DNA of 64,000 nucleotides from Pectobacterium punjabense (GTDB taxonomy: Bacteria; Pseudomonadota; Gammaproteobacteria; Enterobacterales; Enterobacteriaceae). The notes under the pieces were generated by a model. It worked only from the letters and a program-made list of their open reading frames with translations. It was not told the DNA's origin and did no database searches. The position numbers were made by a program, and so were the translations under genes. Below, one piece after another: positions 1 to 9,458 of the stretch. Location: contig NZ_CP038498.1 of NCBI RefSeq assembly GCF_012427845.1, positions 124,001-188,000 on the forward strand, read 5' to 3'. Numbering within the stretch: position 1 is the stretch's first letter; the number at the start of each line of letters is the position of its first letter.

Positions 1-820
1 TGCTTTCTCGCACCTGTTCAACAATACCACTCAGGCTTTTGCGCATGTGGTTCATGGCGGACAATAGACTGGTTGTGTCGCCTGCCACCAGATCAATCGG
101 TATGGCGAGATTACCTTGGGCGATTTCCTGCGTGACCAACGTAGCGTAGGCGGGTTCACCACCCAGTTGTTTCTTGATATGGCGAGTAATCAGCCAGGCG
201 ATGCATACGCCAATCAATGACGCTATGCCAGCCAGCATCAATAGCGAATTGCCATCATAGTAAGACTCTTCAATCGCATTGGTGGCCGTTTGCGTGGTGT
301 AGTCTTTCTGCAACTGAATCATGGTGTTCAAGTTGTTGAAAAGTTTGGTTTGTATCGGCTCAAGCTGGGTTCTGACTAACTCGATGGATTCGGCCTGTTT
401 ATTGTTGAGCGATAGGGCGACGGATTGGCGGCCTACGGTGGCAAATTCAGTGCGGTTTTGCTGAAGCTCACCCAGGATATTACGGACCTCTTTTGCCCGC
501 AAATTCTGTTCCAGTTGAGTGACAAGCTTCGCGTTTTTGGCGCTCGTGGTTTCAATCAGTTTTTGGTTGTCCTCCAGAACCGTTCTTTCCGTTGTGATCA
601 GCATGCGCAACGTGGCTTTGATCGTGACGTTCAGATTATCTTTCAATTCTTGTAGCACGATGAGGTTGGCAAGATGGTGTTTAGCAAGGTTGTCTGTGGT
701 ATTACCGAGGCCAATCAGATGCATTCTGCCGAAAATGGCCACTAATAGGCCGATAATTATAACAATGGCAAAACCCGAACCGACCTGAGTACCCAGTTTC
801 ATTTTTCTTATACGCTGCAT
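1..820 (-). CDS. methyl-accepting chemotaxis protein, partial (C-terminal part outside window)
   Basis: Inner-membrane chemoreceptor that passes periplasmic ligand binding to the CheA/CheW kinase complex. The chosen ATG at 820 follows an AGGATAAC ribosome site. The translation begins MQRIRKMKLGTQVGSGF and has a first membrane segment near residues 14-33, a periplasmic four-helix region, a second membrane segment near 195-215 and the start of a HAMP linker. The highly conserved signalling hairpin lies beyond base 1. It is a tandem paralogue of the complete receptor at 1084-2763: both start with the same MKLGT..G.GFA pattern and are nearly identical at DNA level around the HAMP end. The ligand is unknown. 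The call is firm for the family and open for specificity. Confidence 0.9.
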   Translation of the reverse strand, partial: MQRIRKMKLGTQVGSGFAIVIIIGLLVAIFGRMHLIGLGNTTDNLAKHHLANLIVLQELKDNLNVTIKATLRMLITTERTVLEDNQKLIETTSAKNAKLVTQLEQNLRAKEVRNILGELQQNRTEFATVGRQSVALSLNNKQAESIELVRTQLEPIQTKLFNNLNTMIQLQKDYTTQTATNAIEESYYDGNSLLMLAGIASLIGVCIAWLITRHIKKQLGGEPAYATLVTQEIAQGNLAIPIDLVAGDTTSLLSAMNHMRKSLSGIVEQVRES

Positions 821-940
821 GTTATCCTCATGATCTATTTAAAATATTTATTATTACGCGAGTTTCCTTTATTCCTCAGAAGCAATGTATTGGCACAGTT
901 CCCGATCCTTCAGATGAATAACTGACCCGTTCAGTTTGGA

Positions 941-967
941 ATATCGGCATTTTTCGGGAAAACATTG
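941..967 (-). promoter_or_regulatory. candidate sigma-28 (FliA) promoter of the partial chemoreceptor gene
   Basis: Read on the minus strand: CAATGTTT, 11 nt, GCCGATAT. The flagellar sigma-28 consensus is TAAAGTTT-N11-GCCGATAA, so 6 of 8 and 7 of 8 bases agree with exact spacing. It lies about 120 nt upstream of the ATG at 820, fitting a chemotaxis gene of the flagellar regulon. Seen by eye; not tested. Confidence 0.6.
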
Positions 968-1083
968 ATTTTAATTCTTACTGCTGTGGTATAGCGCACG
1001 ATGACAAAAAAACAGAAATATCGTGCGTAAGGGGGGCGAGGAAAAGTAAGCAGGGGGAATGCAGGACATCCCCCTGTGGGTCA

Positions 1084-2763
1084 TTAGAACTGTTCCCAGT
1101 TTTGGCTATGGCTCCCCGTACTGCCTGTAGGGGTTGTCAGTGAAAGTTTTGCGCTTGAGGGCCTTTTTAACGTGGGTGCACTACGCTGTGAGGAGCCGCC
1201 TTCAACGATGAAGACTTTCATCAGCTCTACCAGATGGGCGGCCTGATCGCTCAGGCTATCGGCGGCGGATGCGGATTGCTCGACGAGCGCGGCGTTCTGC
1301 TGAGTGACTTGGTCGAGTTGGTTAACAGCATCATGAATCTGTGAAACGCCGGACTCTTGTTCCTGCGTGGTGACACCAATTTCGTTGATCAAGTCGGCAA
1401 CGTGGCGAGCCTGACGCACTAACTCTTCGATCGTCGTTCCTGCGTCACCGACCAGAGCAGAACCTGTCTCAACTTTCTCGACGCTGTGGCCGATCAGCTC
1501 TTTAATCTCTTTGGCGGCGATGGCGGAACGCTGTGCTAATGAGCGCACCTCGCCTGCGACCACGGCAAAACCACGCCCTTGCTCGCCCGCGCGTGCGGCT
1601 TCTACCGCGGCGTTGAGTGCCAGGATATTGGTCTGGAACGCGATGCCGTCGATGACGCTGATGATGTCGCCAATTTTTTGCGAGCTGTGGGTGATTTCTC
1701 TCATGGTGGTAACAATATTGCTGACGGCTTCACCGCCTTTAGCCGCGGTATTGCTGGCGGCCTGCGCCAGTTGGGCGGCGTTACGCACCGTATCTGAGTT
1801 CTGGCGTACGGTTTGGCTCATTTCTTCCATGGAGGCGGCAGTCTGTTGCAGATTAGCCGCCTGTTCTTCCGTGCGCTGACTGAGGTCGGTGCTGCCTGCC
1901 GCGATCTGGCTGGCGCCGGTCGCGATAGATTCACTGCTCTCACGTACCTGTTCAACAATACTGCTCAGGCTTTTGCGCATACCGTTCATTGCCGCGAGTA
2001 CGCTACGATCGTCTCCGGGGCGTAGATTGACCGCAACGGCCAGATTTCCCTGTGCAACCGCTTGGGCGATTTGTGCAGCGTAAGCTACCTCGCCGCCCAA
2101 CAAGTTTTTGATGGTGCGGGTAATCAGCACGGAAACCAGAATACCGACGAGAACCGCAAGCGCCGCGAAGAAGATCAGGGTGTTACCATCTGAGCGTGCT
2201 TCCTGCATGGCGCTTGCCGTCATCTCCAGCGTTCGCTTTTTCTGTAATTCCGTCATGCTGTCGAGCGCGGCGAAAACCGGTGCCTGCGTAGCCTGCATTT
2301 CATTAACCATGAGCTGCACGGCTTGCGCTCTTTCTTCCGCGTTTTCGGATACGCCAAGCTCAACCGCTTTATTCACCGCATCTCGGTAAGCTGGGCGTGC
2401 CTGCGTCAGGTTGTCTAGCAGGCTGCGGGTTTCTGGCTCAGACAGGTTTTCATACAGCTTGGATAGGGTTTCTGTATTACGAGCAATTTGCTGATCGATC
2501 AGGCGCTTTTCTTCCTGAATTCGGCTCCTATTGTCTGTCAGGCCGATAGTACGTACCGAACGTGCCACAGCATCAAAACCGCTTTTAGCATCCTGTATCA
2601 GGATGAGGCTGGTGAGGTTTTTTTCGGACAGCGACTCAATATCTTCGCCTAGGTCGAGCAAATGCACACGCCCCAGAACGGCGACCATCAGACCGATGAT
2701 AATGACAGAGGCGAAGCCAGTACCCAACATGGTGCCAAGCTTCATTTTTGCTAAAAAATTCAT
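1084..2763 (-). CDS. methyl-accepting chemotaxis protein
   Basis: Complete 559-residue chemoreceptor. In order: short cytoplasmic N-terminus, membrane segment about residues 13-33, periplasmic helical ligand domain about 34-190, membrane segment about 197-216, HAMP linker, and a long methylation/signalling coiled coil whose tip contains the canonical [18 protein letters not shown] sequence. The last five residues are NWEQF, a variant of the NWETF pentapeptide that tethers CheR and CheB in E. coli Tar/Tsr, so this is probably a high-abundance, self-adapting receptor. The start has a good AAAGGAAC ribosome site. It lies just downstream of the threonate operon and is transcribed in the same direction, but a terminator separates them. 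Ligand unknown. Confidence 0.94.
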   Translation of the reverse strand: MNFLAKMKLGTMLGTGFASVIIIGLMVAVLGRVHLLDLGEDIESLSEKNLTSLILIQDAKSGFDAVARSVRTIGLTDNRSRIQEEKRLIDQQIARNTETLSKLYENLSEPETRSLLDNLTQARPAYRDAVNKAVELGVSENAEERAQAVQLMVNEMQATQAPVFAALDSMTELQKKRTLEMTASAMQEARSDGNTLIFFAALAVLVGILVSVLITRTIKNLLGGEVAYAAQIAQAVAQGNLAVAVNLRPGDDRSVLAAMNGMRKSLSSIVEQVRESSESIATGASQIAAGSTDLSQRTEEQAANLQQTAASMEEMSQTVRQNSDTVRNAAQLAQAASNTAAKGGEAVSNIVTTMREITHSSQKIGDIISVIDGIAFQTNILALNAAVEAARAGEQGRGFAVVAGEVRSLAQRSAIAAKEIKELIGHSVEKVETGSALVGDAGTTIEELVRQARHVADLINEIGVTTQEQESGVSQIHDAVNQLDQVTQQNAALVEQSASAADSLSDQAAHLVELMKVFIVEGGSSQRSAPTLKRPSSAKLSLTTPTGSTGSHSQNWEQF

Positions 2764-2782
2764 AGTGTTCCTTTATTATTTT

Positions 2783-2809
2783 TCATCGGCTGATGCAGGT
2801 TTAGCCTTA
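2783..2809 (-). promoter_or_regulatory. candidate sigma-28 promoter of the complete chemoreceptor gene
   Basis: Minus strand reads TAAGGCTA, 11 nt, GCCGATGA, agreeing with the flagellar consensus at 5 of 8 and 7 of 8 positions. It ends about 20 nt before the ATG, so the leader would be very short. Weaker than the site ahead of the neighbouring paralogue. Confidence 0.45.
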
Positions 2810-2994
2810 TGGATTGGGCTGCTATCTACGATAGGTCAGGAATAGGGCGTCTTGCTGATGACATGCACGTGTTATGCAGACTTGCCTGACAGGAGCGCGC
2901 GTTGTCTCTTGCCATGGACATATTATAAAGACAGTGCATGGATAGGCAGATGTGGAATATAAGAGTAAAACGGGCGTATTTTTTGGCATAAGGC

Positions 2995-3023
2995 GGAAAA
3001 CCGCTGAATATCAGCGGTTTTCC
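2995..3023. terminator. perfect 13-bp hairpin, likely terminator of the threonate operon
   Basis: The arms GGAAAACCGCTGA and TCAGCGGTTTTCC flank a 3-nt loop, 21 nt past the stop of the gntP-family gene. A-rich and T-rich arms on both strands suggest a bidirectional intrinsic terminator between the operon and the receptor gene. Confidence 0.75.
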
Positions 3024-3043
3024 GTAGTGAAACGTTGAAATTC

Positions 3044-4402
3044 TTACATAACCAGCCACAGCGCCCAGGTGAAGAGGAAACCTGCCAGCCCGAGCAGAGT
3101 GGTCAGCACCGTCCAGGTACGCAGGCCATCGGCGACGGACAGCCCCAGATATTTGGTGACGATCCAGAAACCTGAGTCATTAACGTGCGACAGACCCAGC
3201 CCGCCAAAGCAGGCAGAGAGCGTCACCAGTACCAATTGCATCTGATTCAGGCCACTGACGGCTTCGCTCAGCAGGCCGCAGGTGGTAAGAATAGCGACGG
3301 TGGCTGAGCCCTGCGAGGCACGTAGCGCCAGCGACAGAATAAATGCGGCAGGCACTAGCGGCAGATGAATGCTGGTCAGCGTATCCGCCAGCGCTTTACC
3401 GACGCCCGATTCCACCAGCACCTTGCCGAACACACCACCGGCACCCGTCACCATGATGACGACCGCAGCGGCAGGCATGGCATCGCCCATAACGTTGCCG
3501 GTCTTTTCAAGCGACCAGCCTCTACGCATAGCGATAAAGTAAAAGGCGAGTGCCAGGGCAATCAGTAGCGCAACAGCAGGGGAACCGACCAACGTGGTGA
3601 TATTACGCAGTGGGTGGCCTGCTGGGAACAGCGTCGCCGCCACGGTGCCGAGCATGATAATGGCGATAGGAATGACGATCAGCGCCGTAACCAGACTGGC
3701 GGAAGGCGCATTCTTATGTGGCGTCACCTCATTTTTTTCTTCAGTTTTTGCTAATTGCAACTGCTCCAGCACATCAACAGATAGCGCGTACTGCCGACGG
3801 TTAATATATTTCGCAACCCAGAAACCGATGATGCCGACAGGAATAGAGATCGCCAGTCCTAATATAGTTAACCAGCCCACATCGGCTTTTAACAAACTGG
3901 CTGCCGCAACCGGTCCAGGATGAGGGGGCAGGGCGACGTGAACCGTCAACATCACACCCGCGACGGGCAGACCGAATTTAAGTGGAGAGACTTTCGCGAC
4001 TTTCGCAAAGCCGTAAATAATCGGGGCGAGGATAATAAAGCCGACATCAAAAAAGACCGGAATACCGAGAATAAATGCTGCCATAGTCAGCGCCGCAATA
4101 ACGCGTTTTTCTCCCAGTGTTTGGGTAAATTTCCTTGCCAGAGATTCGGCTCCGCCAGAAATTTCGATCATTCTTCCCAACATGGCACCCAGTCCAATGA
4201 TCATGGTGATCGAGCCGAGAACGCCTCCCATGCCACTGGACATGACTTTCATTATTTCTTCTGTGGGTATTCCGGTTGCCAGCGCGACGAGCAAGCTGAC
4301 AACCAGCAGTGCGACAAAGGGCTGAATTTTAAATTTAATGACCATCAGCAACAGGAGTAATACCCCGGCGATAGCGATGCAGAGTAAGAGCGAGGTGGCC
4401 AT
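3044..4402 (-). CDS. GntP-family permease, probable threonate/erythronate importer
   Basis: A 452-residue, very hydrophobic inner-membrane protein with about 12-14 membrane segments. It contains the GntP-family stretch VALPPHPGPVAAA (about residues 153-165) and GLGLSHVNDSGFW near the C-terminus, both typical of gluconate/DsdX-type proton symporters. It is the last gene of the ltnD-otnK-otnC-otnI cluster (185-nt gap after otnI), the place of ygbN in E. coli, so uptake of a four-carbon sugar acid is the best inference. The substrate is not readable from sequence. Confidence 0.88.
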   Translation of the reverse strand: MATSLLLCIAIAGVLLLLLMVIKFKIQPFVALLVVSLLVALATGIPTEEIMKVMSSGMGGVLGSITMIIGLGAMLGRMIEISGGAESLARKFTQTLGEKRVIAALTMAAFILGIPVFFDVGFIILAPIIYGFAKVAKVSPLKFGLPVAGVMLTVHVALPPHPGPVAAASLLKADVGWLTILGLAISIPVGIIGFWVAKYINRRQYALSVDVLEQLQLAKTEEKNEVTPHKNAPSASLVTALIVIPIAIIMLGTVAATLFPAGHPLRNITTLVGSPAVALLIALALAFYFIAMRRGWSLEKTGNVMGDAMPAAAVVIMVTGAGGVFGKVLVESGVGKALADTLTSIHLPLVPAAFILSLALRASQGSATVAILTTCGLLSEAVSGLNQMQLVLVTLSACFGGLGLSHVNDSGFWIVTKYLGLSVADGLRTWTVLTTLLGLAGFLFTWALWLVM

Positions 4403-4587
4403 GTTCTTATCCTCATTGACCCATTTTGCAATTCAGAGGCTGAAAAGGTAGTGGGTTATTGTTTTATTTGAATAAAGGGATGCCTCGACTCCTGCAATAT
4501 ATACAGGAGTCTGACCTATTCTTTTTTATTTATTCGCGTCTAACGACGATGTCTCTGGTGTTAATATTATTTCCTGTAATAAGTGAA

Positions 4588-5376
4588 TTAGTGTTTTTTC
4601 TCCAGCCAAGTTTTAGCCCATCCTAATCCGTCTTCCGTTTTACCTCGTGGGTTATATTCACAGCCAACCCAGCCGGAATACTTCACGCGATCCAGTTCGG
4701 CAAAGATGAATGGATAATTAATCTCTCCTTCATCGGGTTCATGTCTCGCAGGAACTGAAGCAATTTGAATATGTCCGATGCGGCCATCCAAATCGTGAAT
4801 AATTTGCGTCAGGTTGCCATCGACAATCTGCGCGTGGAAGAAATCTAGCTGGATATAAACGTTTGGGCGATCGATCAGATTGGCTAATTCCAGCGCCTGA
4901 TACTGACTGGCGAACAGGTAATTCGGTTTCACCTTCGCACTCAGCGCTTCAATCATGATATTGATGCCGTGTGGTGCAAATTTATCGGCCGCGTAGCGCA
5001 GGTTATCGATAAAGGTTTGCTGATAGGCCGCGCGGTCTTCACCGGGCGGCACGACGCCCCCCATCACCAGCACAGAAGGGCAGTTGAGCGCCAGCGCATA
5101 TTCCAGCGCGTTATCGATATCCCGGCGGGCATTTTCAATGCGGTCGGGCAGAGCAGATACGCCCCATTCGCCCGCTGCAATATTGCCGGGCGCGGTATTG
5201 AATAACACCTGCTTCAGGCCATTTTCCCGTAGCTTTTCCGCCAGCAGCGGTGCCGGATACTCATAAGGAAACAGATACTCAACCGAGGTGAAACCCGCAT
5301 CGGCAGCGGCTTTAAAACGGTCGAGAAACGGCACATCGGTAAACAGCATAGAAAGATTGGCAGCAAACTTAGGCAT
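4588..5376 (-). CDS. otnI: 2-oxo-tetronate isomerase (hydroxypyruvate-isomerase family)
   Basis: A 262-residue cytosolic TIM-barrel enzyme of the xylose-isomerase-like fold, homologous to E. coli YgbM/OtnI. It interconverts 2-oxo- and 3-oxo-tetronate in the D-erythronate branch. The family start [21 protein letters not shown] and the region [12 protein letters not shown], carrying metal-binding acidic residues, are visible; the length equals the family norm of about 258-262. A GAGGAG-like site precedes the ATG, 18 nt after otnC. Its presence with ltnD suggests the operon handles both L-threonate and D-erythronate, though no erythronate dehydrogenase is present here. Confidence 0.88.
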   Translation of the reverse strand: MPKFAANLSMLFTDVPFLDRFKAAADAGFTSVEYLFPYEYPAPLLAEKLRENGLKQVLFNTAPGNIAAGEWGVSALPDRIENARRDIDNALEYALALNCPSVLVMGGVVPPGEDRAAYQQTFIDNLRYAADKFAPHGINIMIEALSAKVKPNYLFASQYQALELANLIDRPNVYIQLDFFHAQIVDGNLTQIIHDLDGRIGHIQIASVPARHEPDEGEINYPFIFAELDRVKYSGWVGCEYNPRGKTEDGLGWAKTWLEKKH

Positions 5377-5394
5377 GGTTAACTCCTCGGCTCA

Positions 5395-6051
5395 TCAAGA
5401 GAGCTCGGCAATATCGTCAGCGGTGAGGTAGCGAATTTTTCGATCGCCGAGAATAAAAATCAGCTTGGCGGTTTCTTCCAGCTCTTCCATGTTGTCCGCC
5501 GCCGCACGCAGATCCTTGCCAGTGACGACTGGGCCGTGGTTAGCCAATAAGAATGCCTTGTAGCGCGAGGCCAGCTTCGCCAGATCTTCACCAAGCCGGG
5601 CATCGCCGGGGCGATAATAAGGCACGACGGGCACTTTACCGACGCGCATCACCACATAAGGTGTGAACGGCTTTATGGCATCCTGCGTATCCAGCCCTTC
5701 CAGACACGAGAGCGCCGTCAGGTAGGTGCTGTGCAGGTGAACGATTGCTTTGCATTCGGGATCGTTACGGTAAATCGACAGGTGAAAGCTAACCTCTTTC
5801 GACGGCTTATCGCCGGAGAGCCACTCACCGCTCAGGCTGACTTTGGACAGCCGCTCGGCATCCAGTTCACCGAGGCAGGAGCCGGTCGGCGTTGCCAGCA
5901 GCGTGCCGTCATCCAGTAACAGCGAGAGATTGCCCGCCGAACCGGTGGCATAGCCGCGTTGGAAAAAGGACGCGCCCAGTTTGACCATGTCCGCGCGTGC
6001 ACGCTGTTCGCTGTTCAGCGCTGCCTCATTGCTGTGGTGTTTTTCACTCAT
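5395..6051 (-). CDS. otnC: 3-oxo-tetronate 4-phosphate decarboxylase (class II aldolase family)
   Basis: A 218-residue class II aldolase/adducin-family enzyme that converts 3-oxo-tetronate 4-phosphate to dihydroxyacetone phosphate and CO2. The divalent-metal histidines are in IVHLHSTYLTALS (about residues 103-115) and LLANHGPVV (about 169-177), with the YATGSAGNLS stretch near residue 35 marking the phosphate-binding loop. It overlaps otnK by 4 nt (ATGA), implying translational coupling. The E. coli counterpart is YgbL. Confidence 0.88.
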   Translation of the reverse strand: MSEKHHSNEAALNSEQRARADMVKLGASFFQRGYATGSAGNLSLLLDDGTLLATPTGSCLGELDAERLSKVSLSGEWLSGDKPSKEVSFHLSIYRNDPECKAIVHLHSTYLTALSCLEGLDTQDAIKPFTPYVVMRVGKVPVVPYYRPGDARLGEDLAKLASRYKAFLLANHGPVVTGKDLRAAADNMEELEETAKLIFILGDRKIRYLTADDIAELS

Positions 6052-7322
6052 GCGGCAAACTCCTTTTGGGCGCGGGCAAAAAAGTCTTCATCACCGAAAT
6101 TGCCAGATTTCAACGCCAGCGACAGCGGATGATTGGTGGAACGTACCCACGGTACGCCGGGGGAAATAGACGGCCCGATATGGAACGCATGGATGCCCAA
6201 GGTTTGCACCACAATGCTGGAGGTTTCCCCGCCCGCGATGATGAAGCGCTGGAAGCCGTGTTGCTGAAGCTGGCGGGCGACAGCGGCAAACAGTTTCTCT
6301 ACTGCCTGACTGCTGGCTTCCGCCCCCCAGCGCTGCTGAATCTGCGCCAGTTCATCGGATGACGAGGTGGCGTACAGCAGCGGCGCGAGCGCGTCGTCAC
6401 GATGCGCTTTCACCCAGTCGGCCAGTTCCTGCACGTAGGCGTGCTGAGCATCATCGCTTGCTAAGCAGCGAGCGACGTCAATCGCACGACCTGCCGCCTG
6501 TTTCAGGTAGTGAGCGACCTGCTTGTTGGTCATCACCGAACAGGAACCGGATAGCACAACGCCTGCACCGGATTGTGGCTTGCCCGCCTCGGTGGCGGAA
6601 CCAGTCTGTGCCGCGGGCTCTGCCAATTGACGTGCCAGGCCAATCGCCAGACCGGAACCACCGGTGACCAGCTTCATATCGCGCAGCGCCTCGCCCTGTG
6701 TTAACAGGTGCTGTTCGTTCAGCGTATCCAGCACCACATAGCGTATGCCTTGTTCTTTCAACTGCGTCAGCCGCTGCTTAACAGCCTCTGCACCCTGATC
6801 CATCACCGCATAAGGCACCAGCCCGCAGCGTCCGGCTGCCTGCTGTTCCATGACGCGCATCAGGTTGCTATCTGTCATTGGCGTGACCGGATGGTGGCGC
6901 ATTCCAGACTCGGACAACAGCTGATCCATCACGAATAAATGGCCCTGATAGACGGTTCTGCCGTTCACCGGCAGCGCCGGAGAAATGATGGTTTGCGTTT
7001 CGCCAAGCTGCGCTAATAGTGCATCGGTCACTGGACCGATGTTGCCTTTCGCGGTGCTATCGAAGGTGGAGCAATATTTAAAGTAGAACTGCTGGCAGCC
7101 CTGCTGTTGCAGCCACGCCAGCGCCTTGAGTGAATCCGCCACAGCCTGTTCCGCCGGGCAGGAACGCGATTTCAGGCTAATGACCACGGCCTGCGTGTCG
7201 ACCTTAAAATCGGACGGCGGTACGCCGTTGAGCTGCACGGTCGGCAGCCCGTTGTTCACCAGAAAGCTGGCGATATCCGTGGCACCGGTAAAATCGTCGG
7301 CAATCACACCTAGCTTGATCAT
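6048..7322 (-). CDS. otnK: 3-oxo-tetronate kinase (four-carbon acid sugar kinase)
   Basis: A 424-residue ATP-dependent kinase of the DUF1537 family that phosphorylates 3-oxo-tetronate at C4. N-terminal substrate-domain signature IADDFTGATDIASF (residues 7-20), then KYCSTFDSTAKGNIGP, and the C-terminal nucleotide-binding-domain signature FIIAGGETSSIVV near residue 365. It overlaps ltnD upstream and otnC downstream by 4 nt each, so three genes are coupled. Residues about 235-250 form an alanine/glycine-rich stretch between the two domains. The E. coli homologue is YgbK. Confidence 0.9.
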   Translation of the reverse strand: MIKLGVIADDFTGATDIASFLVNNGLPTVQLNGVPPSDFKVDTQAVVISLKSRSCPAEQAVADSLKALAWLQQQGCQQFYFKYCSTFDSTAKGNIGPVTDALLAQLGETQTIISPALPVNGRTVYQGHLFVMDQLLSESGMRHHPVTPMTDSNLMRVMEQQAAGRCGLVPYAVMDQGAEAVKQRLTQLKEQGIRYVVLDTLNEQHLLTQGEALRDMKLVTGGSGLAIGLARQLAEPAAQTGSATEAGKPQSGAGVVLSGSCSVMTNKQVAHYLKQAAGRAIDVARCLASDDAQHAYVQELADWVKAHRDDALAPLLYATSSSDELAQIQQRWGAEASSQAVEKLFAAVARQLQQHGFQRFIIAGGETSSIVVQTLGIHAFHIGPSISPGVPWVRSTNHPLSLALKSGNFGDEDFFARAQKEFAA

Positions 7323-8233
7323 GGCGCCTCCTTCTTTTCCGGCAGCGTAATGCCGTTAAAAATCTTGATGACCGCGCTATCGTCTTCTTTGCCGAATCCG
7401 GCGTTGCTGGCGGCGGTAAACATATTGAATGCGGTGGAGGCCAGCGGAAGCGGGAAATGGAGCGATTTGGCGGTGTCGGTGACCAGCCCCAGATCTTTCA
7501 CGAAAATATCAACGGCGGATTTTGGCGTGTAGTCGCCATCGACAACGTGGCGCATGCGGTTCTCAAACATCCAGGAATTCCCAGCGGCGTTGGTCACCAC
7601 GTCGTACATGATATCCAGCGGAATATCGGCACGCGCGGCCAGCGCCATCGCTTCTGCGCCAGCGGCGATGTGTACGCCTGCCAACAGCTGGTGGATAATT
7701 TTAACGGTCGCACCCAACCCGATCTCTTCACCGATGCGATAGACCTTGCCCGCGACGGCATCGAGCACGGGTTTCAGTTTCTCAAAAGCCAGATCGGAAC
7801 CGGATGCCATCACTGTCATATCGCCTGCGGCGGCTTTCACTGCACCGCCAGATACCGGTGCATCCAGCATGATGAGCTGATGCTCAGCCAGACGCTGTTC
7901 AATGTTTTTGGCATCCTGCGCGGAGATCGTGGAGGACACCATAACCACGGTGCCGGGCTTGAGTTTCGCTGCGACCTGCGGCTCACCGAACAGAATCCCA
8001 TTCACCTGCGCGGCGTTCACCACCAGCAGCACGACCGCATCCAGCTTGTCAGCGAAGGCATCAATACGCGTGTCAGCCTGCGCCGCACCCGCCTGACGTA
8101 AGCGTTCCAGTGCTTGCGGATTGATATCGACACCGTATGTCGTCAGGCCAGCGTTGATGCAGGACGCCGCAGCGCCAAAGCCCATGGAACCCAGACCGAT
8201 AACGGCGACAGCATAATCAGAAGTCTTTTTCAT
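7319..8233 (-). CDS. ltnD: L-threonate dehydrogenase
   Basis: A 304-residue NAD-dependent beta-hydroxyacid dehydrogenase, homologous to E. coli YgbJ/LtnD, oxidising L-threonate to 2-oxo-tetronate. The Rossmann motif GLGSMGFGAA is at residues 14-23, the substrate-binding DAPVSGG motif near 124, and the helix with the catalytic lysine reads GATVKIIHQLLAG near 173. First gene of the operon. Closely related genes act on other hydroxyacids, but the otnK/otnC/otnI neighbourhood fixes the assignment. Confidence 0.9.
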   Translation of the reverse strand: MKKTSDYAVAVIGLGSMGFGAAASCINAGLTTYGVDINPQALERLRQAGAAQADTRIDAFADKLDAVVLLVVNAAQVNGILFGEPQVAAKLKPGTVVMVSSTISAQDAKNIEQRLAEHQLIMLDAPVSGGAVKAAAGDMTVMASGSDLAFEKLKPVLDAVAGKVYRIGEEIGLGATVKIIHQLLAGVHIAAGAEAMALAARADIPLDIMYDVVTNAAGNSWMFENRMRHVVDGDYTPKSAVDIFVKDLGLVTDTAKSLHFPLPLASTAFNMFTAASNAGFGKEDDSAVIKIFNGITLPEKKEAP

Positions 8234-8306
8234 CGTGGTTGCCTTGTTAAAATTAGTGATTTTTTGTTCTCTGGTGTTAAATATAAGGACTATCAGAACA
8301 AAATAT

Positions 8307-8322
8307 GGTGATTTTTATCACA
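8307..8322 (-). promoter_or_regulatory. candidate CRP site upstream of ltnD
   Basis: Minus strand reads TGTGATAAAAATCACC, one base off the CRP palindrome TGTGA-N6-TCACA. It lies 74-89 nt upstream of the ltnD ATG in the 338-nt gap shared with the divergent regulator, as expected for catabolite control of a sugar-acid operon. The rest of the gap is AT-rich and holds no gene. Confidence 0.6.
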
Positions 8323-8571
8323 TAAATTAACATTTAAATCGTGATGATTCAGTGTAGTTGAACCTCGCTGGGAAGGTGATTTCCATTATTATCTTTATAT
8401 ATCAGATAATTATTTCTATTTTGGCATTGAGCGATGAGAAAGGTTGTTATGTCTGGCGTGGTTTATGACGTGAATTTATGATAATTATCGTCATCAAACG
8501 GGGTGTTTCTCACAATATTTATCAGCCACCCTATTTATCAGACCAGCACAACCAAACAGGGAACGGACAGC

Positions 8572-9333
8572 GTGATTCCAGTAGAACGTCATCAACAGAT
8601 TCTGGCGCTGATCGCCGAGCGCGGCGCGGTAAGCATTAACGAACTGACCGAGCGACTGGGCGTGTCGCACATGACGGTACGGCGCGATGTGCAAAAACTG
8701 GAGCAGGACGGCCTGCTGCTGAGCGTTTCCGGCGGCGTGCGTTCGCCTGAACGGCTGGCGATTGAGCCGTCGCATCAGGATAAATCGGTGATGTTCAGCC
8801 AGCAGAAAGAAGCAATTGGCAAACTGGCGGCACAGCATATCCCGTTCAATAGCTGCATTTATCTGGATGCAGGCACCACGACGTTATCGCTGGCGCGCGA
8901 ACTTGCCGAGCGTGACGATCTGCTGATTGTCACTAACGATTTTGTGATTGCTGCTTTTCTGATTGAGTCCAGCCAGTGCCGCATGATCCACACCGGCGGC
9001 ACGCTGTGTCGGGAAAACCGCTCCTGCATTGGCGAAGCGGTGGCACAGGCGCTGCGCAACCTGTTTATCGATATTGCGTTTATCTCCGCGTCTTCCTGGA
9101 GCCTGCGCGGGCTGTCCACGCCGAACGAAGACAAAGTGGTTGTGAAACGCGCGGCGGTAGAAGCTAGCAGCAAGTGCGTACTGCTGTGTGACACCTCGAA
9201 ATACGGCCGCATCGCCACCCATCTCGCCACGCCGCTCAGCGTCTTCGACAGCATCATCACCGACGACGGCCTGCCCGTCGCCGCCAAAGACGCGCTGGGC
9301 AAAATGGGGGTTGAGGTGCTGGTGGCGGGGTGA
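8572..9333 (+). CDS. DeoR-family regulator of the threonate operon
   Basis: A 253-residue repressor of the YgbI type. N-terminal winged helix-turn-helix (residues about 4-57) with ITELTERLGVSHMTVRRDVQ-like sequence; the C-terminal DeoRC sensor domain has YLDAGTTTLSLA near 102 and is expected to bind a phosphorylated intermediate. The GTG at 8572 is chosen because the family begins (V/M)IP.ERHQQIL; a longer in-frame reading from 8503 adds 23 residues with no homology. Divergent from ltnD, which it probably controls. Confidence 0.88.
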   Translation: MIPVERHQQILALIAERGAVSINELTERLGVSHMTVRRDVQKLEQDGLLLSVSGGVRSPERLAIEPSHQDKSVMFSQQKEAIGKLAAQHIPFNSCIYLDAGTTTLSLARELAERDDLLIVTNDFVIAAFLIESSQCRMIHTGGTLCRENRSCIGEAVAQALRNLFIDIAFISASSWSLRGLSTPNEDKVVVKRAAVEASSKCVLLCDTSKYGRIATHLATPLSVFDSIITDDGLPVAAKDALGKMGVEVLVAG

Positions 9334-9356
9334 GGGTGGTGTTTATGTCTGTTTGT

Positions 9357-9458
9357 CTAACTGGCAAAAATATCCAGACCTTTCTCGTTGATTATATTGA
9401 GAAGACGTAGCACAGCCCCTGAGGGTTTTTTCTCATTTCGTTCCCATTTTGAGACGCC
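9357..9458 (-). pseudogene. remnant of an XRE-type antitoxin/regulator (C-terminal 33 codons)
   Basis: Reading the minus strand from 9458 to the TAG at 9357-9359 gives GVSKWERNEKKPSGAVLR followed by LLNIINEKGLDIFAS and stop. This is the typical end of YiaG/NadS/HigA-type helix-turn-helix proteins, which carry VSxxTVxxWExGxxxPSGxALxLLxxI. The match stops abruptly at 9458, where the TacA-like remnant begins on the other strand, so the front of the gene has been deleted. No start codon or ribosome site remains. Not previously visible as a gene because it is short and headless. Confidence 0.75.

Noticed and set aside
2826..3059. 77-codon minus-strand reading frame between the receptor and the permease gene
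   Set aside because: It crosses a perfect terminator hairpin and has no homologue I recognise.
8503..8571. Upstream extension of the DeoR-type regulator
   Set aside because: The extra 23 residues show no family similarity, and the GTG at 8572 gives the expected IP.ERHQQIL start.
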